A DNA stretch of 58,709 bases. Source: Bacteroidota bacterium. Its GTDB lineage: Bacteria; Bacteroidota; Bacteroidia; Chitinophagales; Saprospiraceae. Below are positions 1 to 7,898 of this stretch, piece after piece. The translations under genes were made by a program, and so were the position numbers. Position 1 is the stretch's first letter; each line of letters begins with the position of its first letter. The stretch covers positions 1 through 58,709 of the forward strand of contig JASBVF010000049.1 of NCBI GenBank assembly GCA_030147525.1. Direction: 5' to 3'. Below the pieces are notes generated by a model, which did not search any database, had not been told where the DNA came from, and worked only from the letters and a program-made list of their open reading frames with translations.

Positions 1-78
1 AGAACTGGATTTTTGTAAATCCGGTCGTTGCGCTGAATTGACGATCTGTTTTGACATTTGTAAATATGGTGCTCATAG

Positions 79-252
79 CTCGTTTTTGAAGCAAAAATAC
101 AACGATTGATTCTCAACGAGTTATGCCCCAACAAGTCTATTGAGTATCTTGAACTGGATCTCCCCGTTAGCCGGTTTGCTGCAGGCATCTATACTGTCAC
201 AGCTTCGAATGAAAACACAACCCAATCCCAACGGCTGGTAATTTCCAAATAA
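79..252 (+). pseudogene. 3' remnant of a T9SS type A sorting-domain gene
   Basis: The reading frame ends in a typical type A sorting-domain tail: ELDLPVSRFAAGIYTV, then RLVISK and a stop. Going upstream the same frame meets a TAG at 76-78, and the residues before about position 136 do not look like a sorting domain. Only the last ~40 codons of a secreted-protein gene therefore seem to survive. The DNA at 1-135 is non-coding and could be the edge of an inserted element, but no element end was identified. The missing 5' part could also lie outside the window with its link broken by this stop. Confidence 0.6.
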
Positions 253-270
253 TCAGCTATAAAAAACCAA

Positions 271-309
271 ACCTCCGGGGTCATCACCAACCCCGGAGGT
301 CTTTTTTTT
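271..309 (+). terminator. Rho-independent terminator
   Basis: A perfect 10-bp stem (ACCTCCGGGG with CCCCGGAGGT) and 10-nt loop are followed by a T run, 18 bp after the stop of the upstream sorting-domain remnant. Confidence 0.85.
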
Positions 310-653
310 AGCTCATCTCACCAGCCTGAGAGTTCAATAAGCTTCTTTTACCTCATTCTTGACGGAAATCGCAGACTTTTTGACGGGAATTGCAGAACTC
401 CTTGCTGCATCTTTGTATCAGTGCTTTTAAGCACACCTTTACCGCCCCGGCTGGGGAACTCCAAAAAACCAACTTTTTCGATGCGCATAAACCATCAACT
501 CCAAATGAAAGCATCCACCCGGACCGGCATGCCATGTTTTGGTATGCCGTTTTTTTTACGTGAACCACCCGCCCGATTCATTCCAGGCATAAAACAGATG
601 AAATCTCCAGCACTACGAGTGACAGGCAGCAGTGTCTCTTCACCTGCTCCCGG
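310..653. other. Stretch without a convincing gene
   Basis: Short open frames exist on both strands, but none has a recognisable domain, signal peptide or typical start. I see no repeat or regulatory element here. Confidence 0.5.
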
Positions 654-914
654 CTACCGTTTCACCACCGCCTTTACCCAAAAATCCCTCAGTATGCAGG
701 AATAAACAGGTCTCGTGCCTTCAAAATCTTCCGAGGCAAACACTTCCACCTGCTCAGAACAGGCAGCCGGCTGAAACGCTGCATTTCCCGGTGTTAACTT
801 CCATAAAAAAGTACCCGCCAGCACGAGCAACAGGGTGCTCCCATAGATGGTAAGAAATTCGAATGGCCTGTCCGATGATTGAATATTAGCTTTCATTTTA
901 AAAGATTTTTTCAT
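654..914 (-). CDS. Possible small membrane protein (86 aa)
   Basis: A short open frame starts with MKKSFKMKAN and has one hydrophobic segment at about residues 22-42, followed by a polar tail with two cysteines and no known domain. The start follows CACAACCAATC, a leader style common before Bacteroidota ATG codons. No -7 box or partner gene is visible and the flanks are non-coding. It may be a real single-span protein or a chance frame; the function is unknown. Confidence 0.35.
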   Translation of the reverse strand: MKKSFKMKANIQSSDRPFEFLTIYGSTLLLVLAGTFLWKLTPGNAAFQPAACSEQVEVFASEDFEGTRPVYSCILRDFWVKAVVKR

Positions 915-1290
915 GATTGGTTGTGTTGGTGCTATTGCTTTCTACTTTTATTCCAACGGGCATGCCACTTTTGCAAAGTGCTGATTGTGTGATTTTTACA
1001 AAATTTCAGTGGTTTGAAAAATAGCTTTTTCCGTTCAGTGACGAACAGAAACTGTCCGAAAATGAACGGGAGCAAGATCAGGCATAACCTGTTTCCTGCA
1101 TGTCCGTTTTCCTTGCGGCGAAGGGCGGCGAACAGGGCTACTGCATTATTGATATTGACTTTTCAACCTCAATTATGCAGACCGTGCAAACATAAAAATA
1201 GAGGTGGTTGTCACGTCGGAGACGTGGCAGGTATTGGGAGTCTGTATAAAAGATCACGCAGAGAAATTTAACAAACCATAATTTGGTCTC

Positions 1291-1371
1291 CCGCAGATTC
1301 CGCAGATTCACACAGATTTTTCTTTTGATAATCGCCCGAATCAATCTGCGGAAATTTGCGGGATCTGCGGG
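1291..1371. repeat. Imperfect palindrome built on CCGCAGATT
   Basis: The left arm CCGCAGATTCCGCAGATT (1291-1308) pairs imperfectly with AATCTGCGG...ATCTGCGGGG (1343-1371). It looks like a dispersed intergenic palindrome. Confidence 0.55.
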
Positions 1372-1676
1372 GTATGATGTATGATAAAGCCTACGGCACA
1401 GCAGGGACTTAACAGCACGTATACATCTTGTTAATTTTTCATCAACTCCTCCCAACCGTATTTTCTTTTGCCAAAAGACGTCAATTTGAACTTTTTTTTA
1501 ATGCAAACGCTTGCAGCATTTCTTCCCTTTTCTAACTTTGTAAGGCACTGTGAAACACACTGAAACACACAACCCCGGAATGCTTTGAGAAGCTTACCTT
1601 TTTCTTTTTTCTACGAACTACTTGGGGGTAAAAAATTGCCGGAAACCTTTTAACTGCTGACTGCCGGAAGCGTGCG

Positions 1677-1723
1677 CACGTCAAAGACGTGACTGATATG
1701 CAGATTAAGTTTAAAACTTAATC
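1677..1723. repeat. Double-hairpin repeat, copy B
   Basis: CACGTC-AAA-GACGTG (1677-1691) is followed by the palindrome GATTAAGTTT/AAAACTTAATC (1703-1723). The same arrangement occurs at 4482-4528 and 4548-4594. A partial copy with only the first hairpin lies at 1212-1226. Confidence 0.7.
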
Positions 1724-1731
1724 CGGTGCAG

Positions 1732-1764
1732 CGGGGAAGACTTGAACGAGCGGGGTAAGCCCCG
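1732..1764. repeat. GGGGAAGACTTGAACGAGCGGG repeat, copy i
   Basis: This short repeat directly follows double-hairpin copy B. Related copies lie at 2720-2781 and 2954-2996. It ends in a GGGG...CCCC mini-hairpin. Confidence 0.55.
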
Positions 1765-1826
1765 GCCGGCAGGTTAACCGGAAGTTGTCATAAACCAAAT
1801 TTATAGCTCATTTAAACCTGAAAGCA

Positions 1827-2732
1827 ATGAAAATAAAAATTTTACTCTTCCTGTCGTTTCTCAGTGTCAGCGTATCCGCTCAAAACTGGTTCGGAGAGGA
1901 GGCCGTGTGGACCTACGAATGCTGCAGTGATCTCTTTGTGCCTTCCTACCTTAAAACATATCCTTTAAAAGACACCCTGATCGGCAACATGCCTGCCAGG
2001 CTGATGAAAGGCGATGTTTATACCCGTGTGCTGGGTTCCAATGTCATCGATACTTTTGAGTTTGAGCCGTTCATAGCTTACGAAGTGCAGGGGCTTGTCC
2101 ACAGGCTATCCGAAAGCGGGTCGATGGACACGCTTTATCATATTCATGCGCTGCCGGGCGACCAGTGGACGACTCAAACGGATTATTTCACCGGGCCGAT
2201 GTTTACCACTGTGATGGATACGGGTACGATTGTCATTGCGAATAAAGCGCTGAAGTTTATCATAGCGGAGTTTGAGTTCGACCCTGAATTTATTGTTGTC
2301 GATACGGTGGTGGAAAGAATAGGCCCGTTGAACCATTATTTCCTGCCGTGGCATAGCATCTACCTGGCCGGAGGCGCCGGTAAAGCAAGGTGCTACATTG
2401 ATCAGGACATTGATTACTATCGGGCGTGGGATTACCCGCTGGACGATTGCGAGTTTTTATATTCCTCCGTCAACGAATCAGCCGGCAGGCAGGCTTATTT
2501 TAAGGTGTATCCTAACCCTTCGGAGGATAAAGTCTGGATAGAAGCCAACAGGGAATTGCCCCGCACGGAATGCCGGATCGAAGTCTATAATACTTTCGGG
2601 CAGCTGATCTGCCGTCAACCCTTTGTTGACAAGCAATCCATTGACCTTGGCGAACAGGCGGCCGGGCTGCTGATGGTGGTCTTGAAGGTGCAGGGGAAGG
2701 TGGTTGCTGCTGAGAGGGTGCTGAAAAAATAG
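1827..2732 (+). CDS. Secreted protein with T9SS type A sorting domain
   Basis: This 301-residue protein has a Sec signal peptide (MKIKILLFLSFLSVSVSAQ) and a C-terminal type A sorting domain from about residue 225 (FKVYPNPSEDKVWIE ... VYNTFGQ ... ending VLKK). The central ~200 residues contain cysteines and aromatic residues but match no domain I can name. The family fact is that such tails direct export by T9SS, with cleavage and usually surface attachment. It stands alone, with repeats on both sides. Its last codons plus 25 bp of downstream DNA recur at 2954-2989, so the 3' end has been copied locally. Confidence 0.85.
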   Translation: MKIKILLFLSFLSVSVSAQNWFGEEAVWTYECCSDLFVPSYLKTYPLKDTLIGNMPARLMKGDVYTRVLGSNVIDTFEFEPFIAYEVQGLVHRLSESGSMDTLYHIHALPGDQWTTQTDYFTGPMFTTVMDTGTIVIANKALKFIIAEFEFDPEFIVVDTVVERIGPLNHYFLPWHSIYLAGGAGKARCYIDQDIDYYRAWDYPLDDCEFLYSSVNESAGRQAYFKVYPNPSEDKVWIEANRELPRTECRIEVYNTFGQLICRQPFVDKQSIDLGEQAAGLLMVVLKVQGKVVAAERVLKK

Positions 2733-2781
2733 CGGGAAAGATTTGAACGAGCGGGACCCGCTGGCTCAAGTCTTCTTCCCG
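2720..2781. repeat. GGGAAGACTTGAACGAGCGGG repeat, copy ii (palindromic)
   Basis: The sequence from the last codons of the preceding gene through GAACGAGCGGG is repeated at 2954-2989. Here it continues into an inverted partner, CCCGCT...CAAGTCTTCTTCCC, giving a long imperfect hairpin that may also act as a terminator. Confidence 0.6.
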
Positions 2782-2799
2782 AATACCGACGTCCTTCTC

Positions 2800-2888
2800 A
2801 GTTTGAGCAAGAGTTTAGCGCCGCGGCGGTTGCGGTGATTATAGCAGGCCTGGCGCAAGAGCCGCTGCGCTAAAATCTTGCTCAAACT
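2800..2888. repeat. Palindromic GCAAGAGCCGCTGCGCT repeat, copy 1
   Basis: Arms AGTTTGAGCAAGAG... (2800-2820) and CGCTAAAATCTTGCTCAAACT (2868-2888) enclose TAGCAGGCCTGGCGCAAGAGCCGCTGCGC. The core is shared with 16874-16950 and, in degenerate form, with 18607-18650. Confidence 0.7.
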
Positions 2889-2953
2889 GTGGGATGATTT
2901 AAGAGACAAAAGCTGATGTTATTTTTTAAAATGATAGACTTACAGCAACTGGT

Positions 2954-2996
2954 TCTGAAAAAATAGCGGGAAAGACTTGAACGAGCGGGTTTTCCC
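2954..2996. repeat. GGGAAGACTTGAACGAGCGGG repeat, copy iii
   Basis: A direct duplicate of 2720-2754, including the codons CTGAAAAAATAG that end the upstream gene. It ends in a CCCGGT stretch rather than the full inverted arm. Confidence 0.6.
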
Positions 2997-3092
2997 GGTC
3001 ATCATTTATTTACCCGGAGTATATCAGCCTTTTATTAACCACGCCTGTCAATGAAGCATGCATTTATGACTGGCGTAAACCTTGATATTTTT

Positions 3093-4418
3093 ATGAAACA
3101 ATTTTTTTACACGCTTTTACTTGTGTTCACTGCTACGGCATACAGTTTTTCACAACAACTCGAACTGCACCCCGACTTTCCAGGCATCACCTGGCCCTTT
3201 CTATGGGATCTGGAAACAGATGCTGCCGGCAACCTTTACGTTTGCTCTCAGCAGGGAATTCTGTACATCAAATCCAACGGCGTCTGGCAAACCATCGACC
3301 TGAACCCGAACAGCGCCGAAGACGCCCGCAGCATTGCCGTTGCGGAAGACGGAACAGTCTGGGTGGGAGCAACGGATGGTTTGTACGCTATCAGTAACGG
3401 TACCATCTCGCATTTCACTTCTTCAAACAGCGGTTTGCCTGCCAATAACCTCCGTGACATTCGCTATCACGAAGGTAAATTGTGGATTTCCGTTTTTGGT
3501 AACGGTCTTGCACTTAAGGAGGGGGACACCTACACCCATTTCACGGCAGCTAATTCTCCTCTGGAAAGCGATTACATCTACGACCTGGAAGTAACCCCCG
3601 ACGGCACCGTCATTGCAGCGTCCGATAACGACGTTCATATTTATAAAAACGGCGCCTGGGAATACCTCGACTTCAACGTGCTGTTCGGTTTTGACACCTG
3701 GGTGAAGGATATTTACGTCGATCACAGGCAGGATATCTGGTTTGCTGCTAAAAATGGCGTGGTGAAATTTGATTACGCTGCGCAGGAATATGTAAACCTC
3801 AAGTCCGTGTATGGTGACAAACATTTTACGGCCATTATCAACACGCCGGAGGATAAATTGTGGTTGGGAGAAGTTTTCGAAGGGCTCCACTATCATGATG
3901 CCATTGGCAACCACTATTATTTTGAGGGTAATACCACAGGCCAGCCTTCGCAGGTTTTCGATCTCATCTATTACAACGACACGGTAAGGGTGATTGGCAA
4001 CATCGGAGCCAGTGTGACCGGGCTTACATTGATCTACCCGGATGACGACAACGACGGTTTCACTGCGGAAGTGGACTGTAACGACGGAGATGCTGCCATC
4101 AATCCAAACGGTGTGGAAATTCCCAACAACGGTATCGACGAGGATTGCGACGGGATGGATCTCGTCTCTTCCACCTATGAGCTTTCCGGCGCTACGATAG
4201 CAGTTTATCCCAATCCCGCCACGTCAGTTTTGTATTTAAATTCTGATGCAGGAAGGATGCTTGACATCCGGCTATTCGATGCTGCCGGCAGATTGGTTTG
4301 GCAACAGCAGGGCGTGGATGCCATCAATCTGGAATTATTTGCGGAAGGGATTTATTTCCTGAAGATCACTGACCAGGATTCAGGGCAGTGCATTTCGGAG
4401 AAGATTGTGGTGAGGTGA
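3093..4418 (+). CDS. Secreted beta-propeller protein with T9SS tail
   Basis: I chose the ATG at 3093 because MKQFFYTLLLVFTATAYSFSQ is a clean signal peptide; an upstream in-frame ATG at 3051 would bury it. The 441-residue protein has repeated propeller strands of the two-component-regulator-propeller type (LWDLETDAAGNLYV, AEDGTVWVGATDGLYAI, DNDVHIYKNGAWEYL). An acidic MopE-like segment follows from about residue 317 (DDDNDGF...DCNDGD...GIDEDCDG), likely binding calcium. A type A sorting domain (AVYPNPATSVLYL ... GIYFLKI) closes the protein. The ligand of the propeller is unknown. It lies just upstream of the cassette array. Confidence 0.85.
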   Translation: MKQFFYTLLLVFTATAYSFSQQLELHPDFPGITWPFLWDLETDAAGNLYVCSQQGILYIKSNGVWQTIDLNPNSAEDARSIAVAEDGTVWVGATDGLYAISNGTISHFTSSNSGLPANNLRDIRYHEGKLWISVFGNGLALKEGDTYTHFTAANSPLESDYIYDLEVTPDGTVIAASDNDVHIYKNGAWEYLDFNVLFGFDTWVKDIYVDHRQDIWFAAKNGVVKFDYAAQEYVNLKSVYGDKHFTAIINTPEDKLWLGEVFEGLHYHDAIGNHYYFEGNTTGQPSQVFDLIYYNDTVRVIGNIGASVTGLTLIYPDDDNDGFTAEVDCNDGDAAINPNGVEIPNNGIDEDCDGMDLVSSTYELSGATIAVYPNPATSVLYLNSDAGRMLDIRLFDAAGRLVWQQQGVDAINLELFAEGIYFLKITDQDSGQCISEKIVVR

Positions 4419-4481
4419 AACGGTGAGCGTTTTTCAACTAAAGGAACGATTTTATCCGCTGATGTTTAAGGGGATGTTGTT

Positions 4482-4528
4482 ACGTCGCAGACGTGGAAGA
4501 TATTGGGATTAAGTTGGAAACTTAATCC
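4482..4528. repeat. Double-hairpin repeat, copy C
   Basis: ACGTC-GCA-GACGT (4482-4494) is followed by GGATTAAGTT-GGAA-ACTTAATCC (4506-4528). It lies 20 bp before copy D, so the two form a direct tandem. Confidence 0.75.
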
Positions 4529-4547
4529 AGCACGGCGGGGGCGTTGT

Positions 4548-4594
4548 CACGTCGAAGACGTGGTGAATATTGGGATTAAGTTAAAAACTTAATC
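4548..4594. repeat. Double-hairpin repeat, copy D
   Basis: CACGTC-GAA-GACGTG (4548-4562) is followed by GGATTAAGTT...AACTTAATCC (4572-4594). This is the best-conserved copy. Confidence 0.75.
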
Positions 4595-4654
4595 CAGCAT
4601 GGGAAGAGTTGGACAAGGGGTTTGTGAAGTATTACTTGCTGAAAACAGGATGGG

Positions 4655-4726
4655 GATTGCCGCATTGCATGTTTTGGTTTGTCGATAAAGTAAAATATGC
4701 AATGCGGCAATCCAGTGTTGGGCACC
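4655..4726 (+). other. attC-like hairpin 1 (left edge of cassette 1)
   Basis: A perfect 16-bp stem (4655-4670 with 4697-4712) is followed by CAGT and the box GTTGGGCACC (4717-4726). The box is the exact reverse complement of GGTGCCCAAC at 7621-7630, which begins the hairpin closing cassette 1. Unlike hairpins 2-4, this one has no AAC box on its left, so the left half belongs to a different or decayed site. By integron logic the recombination point would be after the G at 4717. Confidence 0.65.
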
Positions 4727-4801
4727 ATCAATAAAAAAAGAAAAACAAACCAAAACGTAGCCAATACAAACCATTTACACAAACCATCAAAATCCATTTT
4801 T

Positions 4802-7156
4802 ATGAAATCACGTATTCAAATCGCTGCCGTCCTGTTTCTGTCAATCATGGCGACAACTCACGTAAAATCACAACTTTACGAAATACCGCTCGAAGACAGG
4901 ATAAACCATTCTGCCATGATTGTCGAGGGAAAAGTAAAAACCAGCCGTCCGTTCGACGGTGGGAACGGTCACATCTACACTGCCCATGAAATTGAAATTT
5001 CACGGATTTTAAAAGGGACGGATTACCCCTACAATACAGTGACCCTTATAAGAAGGGGAGGGAAAATCGGGGATGTTGAAGAAGTATGGTCGCACCTGTT
5101 GGTTCTGGAAACCGATGAGACGGGCATATTTTTTTTGACACCGAGCAAGCCTTGGACACCCCAGCCAAGAAATGAGACCAAGGAAACATTTGAGGTGTTT
5201 TCGAGTAGCCAAGGGTTCCTCAAATTTCAAAACGATGAACATGGCCTCTTTGCCTCTGACCCATTCAAAAAGTATTTCCAAGTCGAGGAAGAAGTAACAG
5301 AAAAGATATGTGGGCTGACGCATGAACAACCGAAGGTATTTGCCCCAACAGTATTGAGAGGGGACGGTGACGAAGAAGGGTGCCTTATTTACACTTTTGA
5401 GCCTGCCATAGAAACCGAGCTGCTGCCCATAAGGGTCGGGACGGATATCAAGGTCAGGACGACCGCAGGGGAATATGATTATTACCAAGGGCTTGTGGTC
5501 GTAGAATACGATACGGTGACGTTCGGCTCATATGTGGCCGCAAACGAAACTATTGAAATTGTGGACGGTGATATTTCCTCCGAATCGGTGTATTCCCTCA
5601 GTGCCACAGACCTTGCGGCGAACAAAGTCCAGTTGAAACTTGAAACGGTGGGCAGCCTGACGCAACTGGTCAAAGTGGACACCCAGAAAAGCTTTCTTGC
5701 CCGTGTTTACCTGACTATCCAAGACCCTTTCGGCACAGGAAGCGTTTCGTTCGACTATGCGGCAATGGAACAGGGCAACCTATACTATGACGGGCAACTG
5801 ACAGAGGCCCTTCCTTTTGACTGCATCAAGATTGAGAACGAGGTTTTCCCTGCCACTTGCCCCGAAATCACTTCCATTAGCCCTGATACAGCCGCCGCAG
5901 GTGTAGGACAGGCATCCCTTAACCCTTCCCCTGTCCCAGGTATAATAACCATTAAGGGAAATAATTTCGGCACCCCTTCTGCTGGCCAATTCAAGCCACC
6001 GCATATGAAATTGGGATTTGCCAATGCTGGTCCGTCAGGTGCTGACTGGTGCTTCCCTCCTGAAAGGGATTTTATAAGTTGGAACAATACTGAGATTGTT
6101 GTCCGTGTACCAAGCATGAACGAAGATGGCGATGTGAAGACATATTCAGGGACAGGGCAATTGCTGATTTGGAACACTCAGGACAGTTGCTTCGGGTACT
6201 CTCCAGAAAGCCTCTACGTTCCATTTTGTGTGATGAATTCAGCAAAGTTCTATTCATCCACAAACAATAGGGAGAGCATCTTTGCCAAAATGATGGATGC
6301 AAACGGAGACGGGGGATACGACCTGTACTATGGAGACCTTCTACTTTCGATAGACAGTGTGGAGCAATCATTCGAAAGGGCTTTGAACACTATACGGTGT
6401 GCCATCAAGGTCAACATGGTTGTGAAGCCAAAAAACGAGATACCCAGTCTTGCGGATGCTTGCATGATTGAAATGGACACCACTTTGCCTGTAGGCATTA
6501 CTACTGTTTCCGCAGTAACCGTCAGGACACCGAAAGCATGTGCTGATGCATCTCACACATACATTCCTAAATTCGACATTTTTTTTAATAAATACATGTG
6601 GAAGTCAGGGCAGCCTGCACCGTTTGAAATAAACTGGCACACTGGTTCAGCAATAGTCCCAAGTATGGATTCCTTGCCGAACAGAGATTTTGAAACTGTC
6701 GCCCTCCATGAACTGGGCCATGCCTCTATGCTATTGCACACGAGCAACGCAGGCGATGTCATGGTATCCCCGCATGGTGGCATCAATCGGACGTTTATCA
6801 ACAATGATAAAGATGGAGGGCTTCACGCTGTTGAATTAAGCACAACTGCCCCGCATTGTGAAGATAAGATGGTAAAATATGTTTGTTCTACAAACAGCAC
6901 TTCCGAAAGTCATAGATTGAATTATGAGATATTTCCCAACCCTACCAACGGGTATATAAACCTAATTTTTCATGAACCATTTTCAGGGTTTTTGAACCTT
7001 TACGACTCGCTTGGGAAAAGAATCGAATCAACCAATATCAAAAGGGAATACCGAACACAATTAAATGCGAACGATTTAAGGCCAGGGATTTATTTTCTTG
7101 TTGTTTCCGACGAAAGCTATACATTTTTCAGAACCACAAAAATCGTCGTACAATGA
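4802..7156 (+). CDS. Metzincin-type secreted metalloprotease, T9SS type A
   Basis: The ATG at 4802 starts a clean signal peptide (MKSRIQIAAVLFLSIMATTHVKSQ); a longer frame back to 4697 would cross the attC-like site. The 784-residue protein has an N-terminal domain shared with the protein at 12773. An IPT/TIG-like domain follows (ITSISPD...GIITIKGNNFG...WNNTEIVVRVPS). The zinc site HELGHASMLLH (636-646) fits HExxHxxxxxH, with a likely Met-turn (DVMVSP) after it. A type A sorting domain ends the protein (IFPNPTNGYI ... GIYFLVV). The usual metzincin Gly is replaced by Met, so activity is likely but not certain. It is the first gene of cassette 1 and overlaps the next gene by 4 bp. Confidence 0.85.
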   Translation: MKSRIQIAAVLFLSIMATTHVKSQLYEIPLEDRINHSAMIVEGKVKTSRPFDGGNGHIYTAHEIEISRILKGTDYPYNTVTLIRRGGKIGDVEEVWSHLLVLETDETGIFFLTPSKPWTPQPRNETKETFEVFSSSQGFLKFQNDEHGLFASDPFKKYFQVEEEVTEKICGLTHEQPKVFAPTVLRGDGDEEGCLIYTFEPAIETELLPIRVGTDIKVRTTAGEYDYYQGLVVVEYDTVTFGSYVAANETIEIVDGDISSESVYSLSATDLAANKVQLKLETVGSLTQLVKVDTQKSFLARVYLTIQDPFGTGSVSFDYAAMEQGNLYYDGQLTEALPFDCIKIENEVFPATCPEITSISPDTAAAGVGQASLNPSPVPGIITIKGNNFGTPSAGQFKPPHMKLGFANAGPSGADWCFPPERDFISWNNTEIVVRVPSMNEDGDVKTYSGTGQLLIWNTQDSCFGYSPESLYVPFCVMNSAKFYSSTNNRESIFAKMMDANGDGGYDLYYGDLLLSIDSVEQSFERALNTIRCAIKVNMVVKPKNEIPSLADACMIEMDTTLPVGITTVSAVTVRTPKACADASHTYIPKFDIFFNKYMWKSGQPAPFEINWHTGSAIVPSMDSLPNRDFETVALHELGHASMLLHTSNAGDVMVSPHGGINRTFINNDKDGGLHAVELSTTAPHCEDKMVKYVCSTNSTSESHRLNYEIFPNPTNGYINLIFHEPFSGFLNLYDSLGKRIESTNIKREYRTQLNANDLRPGIYFLVVSDESYTFFRTTKIVVQ

Positions 7157-7587
7157 GAAAGCAGATTTTGTTGACAACCGTTTTATACACCTTGTTGCAG
7201 GTCAGTTGTTCCACTAAGAAAGCAGGTATCGAGAACGATTGGTCATATGACAGAACAGGTGTCTCACCGTACTGCCAAGAATTGATAGAAAAGATTATAC
7301 TCCCGAATTGGAAGTTTGACGAATCAAAACAGGTTTTCATCGGGGAAAAGAAATTTTGGGAACAGGCCATTTTCTGGAACCAGCACTGTTTCATAAACCG
7401 ACCTAAATCGCAGATAGAATCCATTCTGGGAAAGCCAACAAAAGAATGGAAATTTAAAGATGGGAATACGGGGGTGTTTTATTCCCTTGATGACAACACT
7501 AATAGACCTACTTGGCACATCCAGATTAATTACGATAAGAATTTACTGGTGATAGGATTGACTGAATCCACTACGTTTAGGGACTGA
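7153..7587 (+). CDS. Small lipoprotein paired with the protease
   Basis: This 144-residue protein has a lipobox ending LLQVSC (Cys19), so it should be a lipid-anchored envelope protein. The segment INRPKSQIESILGKPT resembles the BamE/SmpA-type pattern of a helix followed by 'LGxP', which is only a fold hint. The ATG overlaps the stop of the metzincin gene (ATGA), a sign of translational coupling. A protein of the same size and the same LGL...IVKLFGEPSKKE-type segment follows the metzincin of cassette 3 (15098). A role as partner, inhibitor or anchor of the protease is inference. Confidence 0.8.
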   Translation: MRKQILLTTVLYTLLQVSCSTKKAGIENDWSYDRTGVSPYCQELIEKIILPNWKFDESKQVFIGEKKFWEQAIFWNQHCFINRPKSQIESILGKPTKEWKFKDGNTGVFYSLDDNTNRPTWHIQINYDKNLLVIGLTESTTFRD

Positions 7588-7620
7588 TAGAAATAGGAAA
7601 ATAGAAGATAAAAAGAAGAC

Positions 7621-7692
7621 GGTGCCCAACAACGCATACACGGCAAGCGGGGCTATGCGCCCCGCCTGCGTGTATGCAGGCCGTTAGCGGCA
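7621..7692 (+). other. attC-like site 2 (between cassettes 1 and 2)
   Basis: The left box GGTGCCCAAC (7621-7630) and spacer AAC lead into the outer stem GCATACACG (7634-7642) pairing with CGTGTATGC (7669-7677). The inner stem is GCGGGGC/GCCCCGC. The right box is GTTAGCGGCA (7683-7692), which matches the left box of site 3 in reverse complement over all 10 bases. The spacer is asymmetric (AAC against AGGCC), as in attC sites. The stem-loop is identical over ~48 bp to site 4. Confidence 0.8.
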
Positions 7693-7851
7693 ATCAATAA
7701 AAGAAAAAAACCAAACGAGACTCAAAAAAAATGAAAGGAGAAGGAGGCAAGAAAGCCCACCCGTGAGAGGAAAGAACAAAGGAAGAAGGAAGAAGAAAGC
7801 AAAACGACAAACCCAAAAGGATGCCTTACTAACCGGGCCGATGGATTTCCG

Positions 7852-7859
7852 TAACTTTG
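7852..7859 (+). promoter_or_regulatory. Possible -7 box inside cassette 2
   Basis: TAACTTTG fits the Bacteroidota -7 consensus TAnnTTTG, 39 bp before the ATG of the subtilase gene. No clear -33 TTTG is seen. If real, the cassette carries its own promoter. Confidence 0.5.
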
Positions 7860-7898
7860 AAGTGCCGGAAAACCGGGGGCCTAAAACATCCATAGATT

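Larger units (their letters stand above)
915..1826. other. Repeat-bearing intergenic region
   Basis: No gene is supported here. The region holds an imperfect palindrome (1291-1371), a lone copy of a CACGTC...GACGTG hairpin (1212-1226), a full copy of the same hairpin family (1677-1723) and one GGGGAAGACTTGAACGAGCGGGG copy (from 1732). The small open frames lack coding character. Confidence 0.6.

Noticed and set aside
4697-4801. Longer N-terminus for the first metzincin gene
   Set aside because: It would translate through the attC-like site and precede a clean signal peptide that starts at 4802.
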